Of a DNA stretch of 11,723 nucleotides, positions 6,931-11,723 are shown in pieces. The position numbers and the translations under genes are program-made. How positions within the stretch are numbered: the stretch's first letter is position 1; every line of letters starts with the position of its first letter. The DNA is from Bacteroidota bacterium (lineage in GTDB: Bacteria; Bacteroidota; Bacteroidia; Chitinophagales; Chitinophagaceae), in NCBI GenBank assembly GCA_023386855.1, contig JAEWIW010000326.1, positions 1 to 11,723 of the forward strand, given 5' to 3'. The notes beneath the pieces were generated by a model, which had not been told where the DNA came from, searched no databases, and was given only the letters and a program-made list of their open reading frames with translations.

Positions 6931-8250
6931 TTAAAAAGAAACTGAGTACTGTAAAACCATGGAGTTTTTTCTTCCTTCCAAATGGGCGATTCCTTTGGCA
7001 TCATCAGCGTAATACAGTGGACGGTTTTGAAGGCCAAGCGTAAGCTTCGACTGGTGGTTATTTAATAACCAGCTCATTCCTGCATCTACATAATTCATGG
7101 CTTTATCGAGGCGGTCATACTGTGCGTGCTGCAAGGCTACATAAGGCATGAAGGTGGTTTTCCACAGCAGGTCTTTTTTAAATTTATAGGCAAGTTGTGC
7201 AAATAATACATTACCGGATCCAAGGCCGGGGTAACCGTTACCAGCGCCATTGACAAGATTTTTCTGGCTGGTTCCATTGGCGGGATTCATGGTGGCAATA
7301 TTGCGCAGGTATCCTTTCCCGAAATCATAATGCACATATGCAGCATATAAACTTATGGAAGTTTTAACAGAAGGGTTCAATGCAGCATCATAAAAAAGAT
7401 CCACCGCAAAATGTTTCATGGGGGATAATATTGTGTCCGTTGCTTCAGGAGCCATTCTCCACATAGCTTTATCCTGGTACAGGAACCCTGCACCGATATT
7501 GAAAACATTTTTCTCACCAAGATAAGTGCCGGCAGCATAGGGTGAAAGGTTGGATTCCTTGTCCTTAAACTGGTACTGGAAATAACCGGTGAATTGCATA
7601 TTTGCTGGCTGAGCTGAAAAGCTGGAATATTGACCTACAACAGCGGAATACCCGCTTGATTTCTGCACTGCAAGCGGATGACTCATCGCAAAACGATAAT
7701 CAAGTTTTCCCAGTTTTCCCTTTGCATATACACTCAGCTTTCTCAACAACTGGTCAGAAACCTCTACGGTGCTTTGTTCAAATAAAGGAGAATCAAGACC
7801 TGAATAAGAGGCTACAGCAGGTGAAGAAAATCTTGATAAACCAGACCATCCCGTAAGGCCGGCACCAATAGATAATTTTTCTTTTACAGGAGCATATTCT
7901 GCCAGTGCATCCAGCACACAAAGCCCGGCCTTGCGTTCACTAAGAAAATTAAAATTATTCTGCCCGATCATGGTATAGATAAAAACTTTTTCATGAAGCT
8001 GCGCCATGACCTGCAGTCGTATCCTTCTTAGCCCAATATCAGTATAATTATTTTTTGCATAACCATTGATGGTACTACCCGGGTTCAATGCCGTATGCCT
8101 GATCCAGACCTGGTTTGTAAAAGAAAACTTCAGGAATTGAGAACCATTTTCATTCAATGGAATTTTACCATCTTTTAAAAACTGTGCGTGTAGATTTAAA
8201 GTAGGAAAAAGAAGAAGGGGAAGAAAAAACCTGGCAATACGAAGATACAT
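6931..8250 (-). CDS. Porin-like outer-membrane beta-barrel protein
   Basis: Probably an outer-membrane channel; the substrate is unknown. The 439-residue product begins MYLRIARFFLPLLLFPTLNL, a signal peptide likely cut after LHA at about residue 22. The mature part has alternating hydrophobic and polar residues with many aromatic residues, as in beta-strands, and ends in QYSVSF; a terminal Phe is typical of barrel insertion signals. The segment LRRIRLQVMAQLHEKVFIY (about 74-92) resembles the start of Bacteroidota porins related to the phosphate-selective OprO/OprP group, but this is a loose similarity. It starts 90 bp after the DUF5916 gene on the same strand and is followed at once by a terminator, so it is likely the last gene of that unit. 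No TonB box or plug domain is seen, which argues against a TonB-dependent receptor. Confidence 0.72.
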   Translation of the reverse strand: MYLRIARFFLPLLLFPTLNLHAQFLKDGKIPLNENGSQFLKFSFTNQVWIRHTALNPGSTINGYAKNNYTDIGLRRIRLQVMAQLHEKVFIYTMIGQNNFNFLSERKAGLCVLDALAEYAPVKEKLSIGAGLTGWSGLSRFSSPAVASYSGLDSPLFEQSTVEVSDQLLRKLSVYAKGKLGKLDYRFAMSHPLAVQKSSGYSAVVGQYSSFSAQPANMQFTGYFQYQFKDKESNLSPYAAGTYLGEKNVFNIGAGFLYQDKAMWRMAPEATDTILSPMKHFAVDLFYDAALNPSVKTSISLYAAYVHYDFGKGYLRNIATMNPANGTSQKNLVNGAGNGYPGLGSGNVLFAQLAYKFKKDLLWKTTFMPYVALQHAQYDRLDKAMNYVDAGMSWLLNNHQSKLTLGLQNRPLYYADDAKGIAHLEGRKNSMVLQYSVSF

Positions 8251-8290
8251 TAGCTTGGTTTTTGGTAGAGCCGCAAGTTAATGTCGTTAA

Positions 8291-8310
8291 TATCCCTGTA
8301 TTCAGAGATA
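8291..8310 (-). other. Intergenic hairpin between the DUF5916 and porin genes
   Basis: In the minus-strand RNA, UAUCUCUG and CAGGGAUA pair over eight positions, one a G-U wobble, around an AAUA loop. It lies about 40 nt before the porin start. The wobble means the stem forms properly only in the minus-strand transcript. No T run follows, so it is not a terminator; it could be a processing or stability element, or chance. Confidence 0.3.
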
Positions 8311-8340
8311 ACTTAATACCGTTTATGATTTTCATCATTC

Positions 8341-10533
8341 CTACCTGTTCCACCAATAGGTCATCTTTAATACCACTGCCCTGTTCCGGACAGAAAACGG
8401 GGCCGGAAGATAATTGTCAGTATAAACAATGAACAGGTCTGATGCAGGCTGGTAGCGCCATTGAAACCTTGCATTCAGGTTCATGTTCTTCAATTGTTCA
8501 TTATACTGGTAGAAAGTGGAAAAGAAAACTTTGTTGGAAAAAGTAATATCGATATGCGAACCGATCAACCAGAAATTATTTAATCCCCATGGTGCAGGAA
8601 GGTCAATGCGGTTATAACTGGCAGTGCCCAGTAAACTTACATAAGGTTGGAAACGATATCCCAGTTCACCGTAAATATTCAACCGCTTTCCATCGGCAAA
8701 ATATCCTCCCAGTTGAGTAATGAATGCATAAGTAAAAACACTCTGTGGCTTCGATGTAAACTCTGTTCTCCAGGTATTCATGTTATGTTCACTGCCCTTT
8801 GCCAGTGTATCCTTTCCCGAGTTAGTAGGATCAAATGGAAAAGTAAGCTGGATATATTCCTGCAGGAAAGCCGTTTTAAATACACTCTGATCACGAAAGT
8901 TCACGATGTAATAAAAACTGTTTACATAATCGGTTGAATTCAACTGGTCATCAAAATAGAAGCTGGAACTGACCTGGGGGCCATGACTAAGTACCCTGCC
9001 CCTGCGAGGAAAAAAATAACGGGTGAATTGTGGGTTCATCCTGAAATAACCGTTGCGTGGCACATAACCAACTTCGGCATTGTAATTTTTTCCAACATAT
9101 TCCGATTGAAAAAGAATGGACCATTTACGGGCATTATATTGAAGGTGACCGGCGGTAACCATTTCCCTTGATTTTGAACCAGGCGAAAAAGATTTCAGTA
9201 ACATCATTTTGCCGGTCCAACGGTTATTGGCAGATCCCAGGTTGAATTCAACACCAAGGTTCCGGTTAAAGGGCGCATAGACTGATTTAAGCGAATCGGA
9301 GGCATAATTCATCGATTGCTTATTGACAAAAAGAAAACCAATATTGGATCTTGAAAATACCCGGCGTTGAAGCGAAAGCACGGCAAAATTTTGTGCAGGC
9401 AAACCTGTTTCCTTTACACTGGCCGTTTGCATATCCATCAGCCCGATACGCCAGTCTTTATTGAGGTTCCCGCTTAAACGTGCACCAGCCCTGATAGGAA
9501 CACCCAGTCCAATACGACGGGAGAAGAAAGGCCTGATAGAAGCATAACCGAAGTTGGCAAAGAGATCACCATTTTCCAGGAAGAACTGTCTTCTTTCAGG
9601 AAAGAACAATTCAAAGCGGTCAAGATTGGTCACCTGCCTGTCGACCTCCACCTGCGAAAAATCGGGGTTGATGGTGAGATCAAGATTAAGGGAAGATGTG
9701 ATCCCGATCTTAAGATCAGCGCCTGCTTTTTTTTGCACTTCAGATGGCTGGTTGCTTTCATAGTTTTTACTTATCCCTCCGAGCACATATGGTATGATGG
9801 AAATATTGGTGCCTGGGTCAGGAGGAGGTTCGCTCCAGACCAGGTTACCCGCAAAGGCCAGGGCGGCAGTGGGAAATTGCCTTGGCACGGGCGTCCAGCT
9901 TGATTTTTCACGAGCCTTAAGATCGAGGCGACTGAAATTGATACCCCATTTAAGCAGGTCTTTTTTATAACGAATGGTTTTAAAAGGTACTGCCATTTCG
10001 AACACCCACTTCTCCTGGTCATTGCTCACTGCAGATCGCCATTTATTATCCCAGTTAAGATCAACAGCGCTGCCGGCATACATGGTACCATCCCACTGGG
10101 CCCCGGCAGAATTTGCACCAAAGGAAAATCCATTGATCTGGTCATTAAAGGGATCCATAAAAAGGAGAAAATTGTCGTTTTTTCCAAATACAAAATCCCT
10201 CCGGAGTGATTCAACATAGTTAGGCCCTGGCAGGGCATGGTAACAAAGTGCGATAAGGTAAAGATTCTGGTCATCGTAACTCATCATTACATCCGTTCTC
10301 ACTTTTGCTTTACTTGTATCCATAGGAAGAACCATGGAAAAATTCGTTGCGACCTCGGCATTTTGCCAGGCAGCATCATCAGCCAGGCCATCAATGACAA
10401 CTGGTGCGTGTGCTCTTTGTATATGAAGATTAAAGGAGTCGTTTATCTTTTTTTGCGCAGATGCAGGGCACGAAAAAAAAGCAGGAAAAATGACAATAAC
10501 CAATAAGAACAGGCAGCATTCTTTCTTAACCAA
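8341..10533 (-). CDS. DUF5916 outer-membrane protein with CBM9-like N-terminal domain
   Basis: The function of this family is not established; it is exported and probably sits in the outer membrane. The 730-residue product starts with a signal peptide (Lys-rich start, hydrophobic 8-21, cleavage likely after PASAQ near residue 27). Residues about 40-235 look like a CBM9-type sugar-binding sandwich, with VIDGLADDAAWQNAE (46-60) as its characteristic opening. After it, the family signature NLDLTINPDFSQVEVDRQ (283-300) and RFELFFPERRQFFLENGDLF (306-325) are plain. The remainder to the C-terminus is aromatic and strand-like, fitting a beta-barrel. The start is TTG at 10533: an in-frame stop lies five codons upstream, no ATG is available, and the signal peptide fits. 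It lies 89 bp after the ECF sigma gene and 90 bp before the porin-like gene. Confidence 0.85.
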   Translation of the reverse strand: MVKKECCLFLLVIVIFPAFFSCPASAQKKINDSFNLHIQRAHAPVVIDGLADDAAWQNAEVATNFSMVLPMDTSKAKVRTDVMMSYDDQNLYLIALCYHALPGPNYVESLRRDFVFGKNDNFLLFMDPFNDQINGFSFGANSAGAQWDGTMYAGSAVDLNWDNKWRSAVSNDQEKWVFEMAVPFKTIRYKKDLLKWGINFSRLDLKAREKSSWTPVPRQFPTAALAFAGNLVWSEPPPDPGTNISIIPYVLGGISKNYESNQPSEVQKKAGADLKIGITSSLNLDLTINPDFSQVEVDRQVTNLDRFELFFPERRQFFLENGDLFANFGYASIRPFFSRRIGLGVPIRAGARLSGNLNKDWRIGLMDMQTASVKETGLPAQNFAVLSLQRRVFSRSNIGFLFVNKQSMNYASDSLKSVYAPFNRNLGVEFNLGSANNRWTGKMMLLKSFSPGSKSREMVTAGHLQYNARKWSILFQSEYVGKNYNAEVGYVPRNGYFRMNPQFTRYFFPRRGRVLSHGPQVSSSFYFDDQLNSTDYVNSFYYIVNFRDQSVFKTAFLQEYIQLTFPFDPTNSGKDTLAKGSEHNMNTWRTEFTSKPQSVFTYAFITQLGGYFADGKRLNIYGELGYRFQPYVSLLGTASYNRIDLPAPWGLNNFWLIGSHIDITFSNKVFFSTFYQYNEQLKNMNLNARFQWRYQPASDLFIVYTDNYLPAPFSVRNRAVVLKMTYWWNR

Positions 10534-10539
10534 GATGAA

Positions 10540-10607
10540 GTTGATTTATAGATAAGCAATCGTTTCCCTATGGAAAGATTTAATGTAGCAAAACTTTATA
10601 AATCAAC
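10540..10607. repeat. 11-bp perfect inverted repeat between sigma factor and DUF5916 genes
   Basis: GTTGATTTATA (10540-10550) and TATAAATCAAC (10597-10607) are perfectly complementary arms separated by 46 bases. A smaller inverted repeat, TTTCC (10563-10567) and GGAAA (10572-10576), is nested close to the centre. The element occupies most of the 89-bp gap and ends just before the TTG start of the DUF5916 gene. It might be a regulator-binding or RNA element; no T run follows, so it is not an ordinary terminator. Confidence 0.5.
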
Positions 10608-10622
10608 CAACATCAAATTCAT

Positions 10623-11207
10623 TCAGGAAGCCAGGGAGCGGTAGGCGGAGTATTCCCTGAGGTTATCCCTGAAGGCTTTCAATGCTTTGCCAATATGCTT
10701 TTCAACGGTGCTAACAGAAATCTTCATGCTGCTGGAGATTTCCTTGTTTGAAAGGTTTTCATGGCGGCTGAGCAGGAAGGCTTTCCGGCACTTTTCAGGC
10801 AGCTGGTTGAGAACAGAATGAATTTTCAGGCGCAGGTCTTTAGCCTCCAAATAATTTGCAAAATCGTTTTTGCATTCAGGGCTAAAAAAAAGCGACCTGG
10901 TGTAATTTCCCCTGATCACATCGGACCGGAACTCGTTTAATACCTTATACTTTATGGCCTGGTGCAAATAGGCTTTCACAGAAACCTTGAACTGAACCTG
11001 GTTTCTTTTCTGGTAGATATCAAGGAACAGGTCCTGTACCAGGTCTTCCGCTTTTTGTTTTGAATGAAGGCGTTTATAGACCGAGTCGGTCAGTACGCTC
11101 CAGTACCTGTAATAGAGTTCTTCGAAAGCAGCAAGGTCGTCCTTCCTGATGTAATCGAAGAGTTCAAGGTCTGAATAATTTGAATAGCAAAGCTTCTCGT
11201 TAGGCAT
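10623..11207 (-). CDS. RNA polymerase sigma-70 factor, ECF subfamily
   Basis: ECF sigma factors direct RNA polymerase to small sets of promoters, often for envelope or nutrient-uptake genes. The 194-residue product has region 2 at about 24-92, with AAFEELYYRYW, the -10-recognition helix segment AEDLVQDLFLDIY (53-65) and VKAYLHQAIKYKVLN. Region 4 is at about 131-183, with LPEKCRKAFLLSRHENLSNKEISSSM and the helix-turn-helix SVSTVEKHIGKALK. This is the layout of the Bacteroidota ECF groups that normally pair with FecR-type anti-sigma factors. Here a short FecR-like gene lies 76 bp upstream instead of a full-length FecR gene downstream. The next gene on the strand encodes the DUF5916 protein, with no SusC/SusD pair. 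The start is ATG at 11207; no C-terminal extra domain is present. Confidence 0.93.
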   Translation of the reverse strand: MPNEKLCYSNYSDLELFDYIRKDDLAAFEELYYRYWSVLTDSVYKRLHSKQKAEDLVQDLFLDIYQKRNQVQFKVSVKAYLHQAIKYKVLNEFRSDVIRGNYTRSLFFSPECKNDFANYLEAKDLRLKIHSVLNQLPEKCRKAFLLSRHENLSNKEISSSMKISVSTVEKHIGKALKAFRDNLREYSAYRSLAS

Positions 11208-11283
11208 GCATTACAAAAATTAGGAGTTACGAACTTAATGTAATTTACCATTAAAAATACAGGGTAGGTCGATTAATATTTTT

Positions 11284-11496
11284 TTAATCTAAAGGATAAT
11301 TTTTTATTGAAGACTTCAAACTATCAAAAGAACTGCGTTGCATTTGCTTTAAAGCTTCAGGGCTCATATTACCGGTAAGACCTTCATTCACCTCCATGCT
11401 ATCGTACCATTTATCCACCAGGCGTATTTCTTCCAGGGTGGCGGTGCCATCAAGGTATTTACCAATTAATTCCAGTAATAGTCCTTCTTCTTCCAT
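11284..11496 (-). CDS. Short FecR-like anti-sigma domain protein, stand-alone
   Basis: The 70-residue product resembles the cytoplasmic N-terminal anti-sigma domain of Bacteroidota FecR proteins: LLLELIGKYLDGTATLEEIR (6-25), LVDKWYDSME (26-35), then SPEALKQMQRSSFDSLKSSI. In a full-length FecR this domain, about 80 residues, is followed by one membrane helix and a periplasmic FecR domain. Here the frame stops right before where the helix would begin, and no remnant of the missing parts is seen in the 76 bp before the sigma gene. No signal peptide or membrane segment is present, so it should be cytoplasmic. It starts with ATG at 11496, 44 bp after the LacI-family stop, and is read before the ECF sigma gene. 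A role as a soluble partner of that sigma factor is inference; a decayed fecR is the main alternative. Confidence 0.75.
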   Translation of the reverse strand: MEEEGLLLELIGKYLDGTATLEEIRLVDKWYDSMEVNEGLTGNMSPEALKQMQRSSFDSLKSSIKNYPLD

Positions 11497-11540
11497 GCAG
11501 TTTTGTTTTGTCGGTAATAAATATAAATTAATTGTTCAAT

Positions 11541-11723
11541 TCAGGTGGAACCCCTGATCACCAACCTTGGTTCTTTTAGTTCTTGGGCATGAATAAGAGT
11601 TTTTTCAAGATGCATTTCATTGGCTGAGATCTGTTTTACCAGCATCTGGATGGCTGCTTTAGCAATTTCCGGTATAGGTTGTTCAATTACCGTTATACCA
11701 GGGTTGTAAAGACGAAATACATC
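11541..11723 (-). CDS. LacI-family transcriptional regulator, C-terminal end
   Basis: Only the last 60 residues are present; the gene enters from the right edge. The visible part, including NPGITVIEQPIPEIAKAAIQ followed by MLVKQI and ending ELKEPRLVIRGST before a TGA, matches the end of LacI/GalR sugar-sensing repressors, where a PxLTxIxQP strand is followed by an AAxxLLxxI helix and a final LIxRxS strand. The DNA-binding N-terminus and effector-contact residues are outside the window, so its target cannot be judged. Its stop lies 44 bp before the small FecR-like gene on the same strand, without a visible terminator between them. Confidence 0.85.
   Translation of the reverse strand, partial: DVFRLYNPGITVIEQPIPEIAKAAIQMLVKQISANEMHLEKTLIHAQELKEPRLVIRGST

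Noticed and set aside
6798..7043. 81-aa plus-strand frame across the repeat terminator
   Set aside because: It runs through the tandem repeat and into the antisense of the porin gene; its composition reflects the repeat.
10540..10607. Inverted repeat as ends of a mobile element
   Set aside because: Only 46 bases lie between the arms, with no transposase and no flanking target duplication.

Overview
The window looks like chromosomal DNA of a Bacteroidota bacterium, most likely in or near the family Chitinophagaceae. The reasons are the style of the proteins (a FtsE and a TTG-started RhlE-type helicase of Bacteroidota type, a DUF5916/CBM9-like outer-membrane protein, an ECF sigma factor beside a FecR-type anti-sigma domain), the lack of clear Shine-Dalgarno sites, and a TAnnTTTG-type -7 box upstream of rpsO. 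The placement comes from sequence recognition only; no search was run. No phage, insertion sequence, CRISPR array, tRNA or rRNA is visible, and no gene-free stretch exceeds about 205 bases.

Left part (1-1208, minus strand): the conserved rpsO-pnp pair. rpsO (ribosomal protein S15) is read first, then pnp (polynucleotide phosphorylase), which runs off the left edge. Their 169-bp gap holds inverted repeats that can pair in two mutually exclusive ways, and a weak hairpin followed by a T run. The rpsO leader can also fold.

Next (1209-4740, plus strand): a compact three-gene surface-glycan module. It encodes a non-hydrolysing UDP-sugar 2-epimerase resembling the WbpI subfamily, a NodB-like polysaccharide deacetylase with a Bacteroidota-type N-terminal extension, and a family-4 glycosyltransferase that starts with TTG inside the stop region of the deacetylase gene (4-nt overlap).

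Then (4742-6726, minus strand): rhlE-like DEAD-box RNA helicase followed by ftsE. ftsE converges on the glycosyltransferase gene, and the two stop codons are one base apart.

Right part (6878-11723, minus strand), in reading order: the C-terminal end of a LacI-family regulator, a 70-aa stand-alone FecR-like anti-sigma domain, an ECF sigma factor, a 730-aa DUF5916 outer-membrane protein, and a 439-aa porin-like beta-barrel. This ends in a GC-rich terminator built from three 13-bp tandem repeats. The shared direction suggests the sigma factor and its putative small anti-sigma may control envelope genes, but this is inference. The most unusual points are the minimal anti-sigma lacking membrane and periplasmic parts, the repeat-built terminator, and the 11-bp inverted repeat between the sigma factor and the DUF5916 gene.
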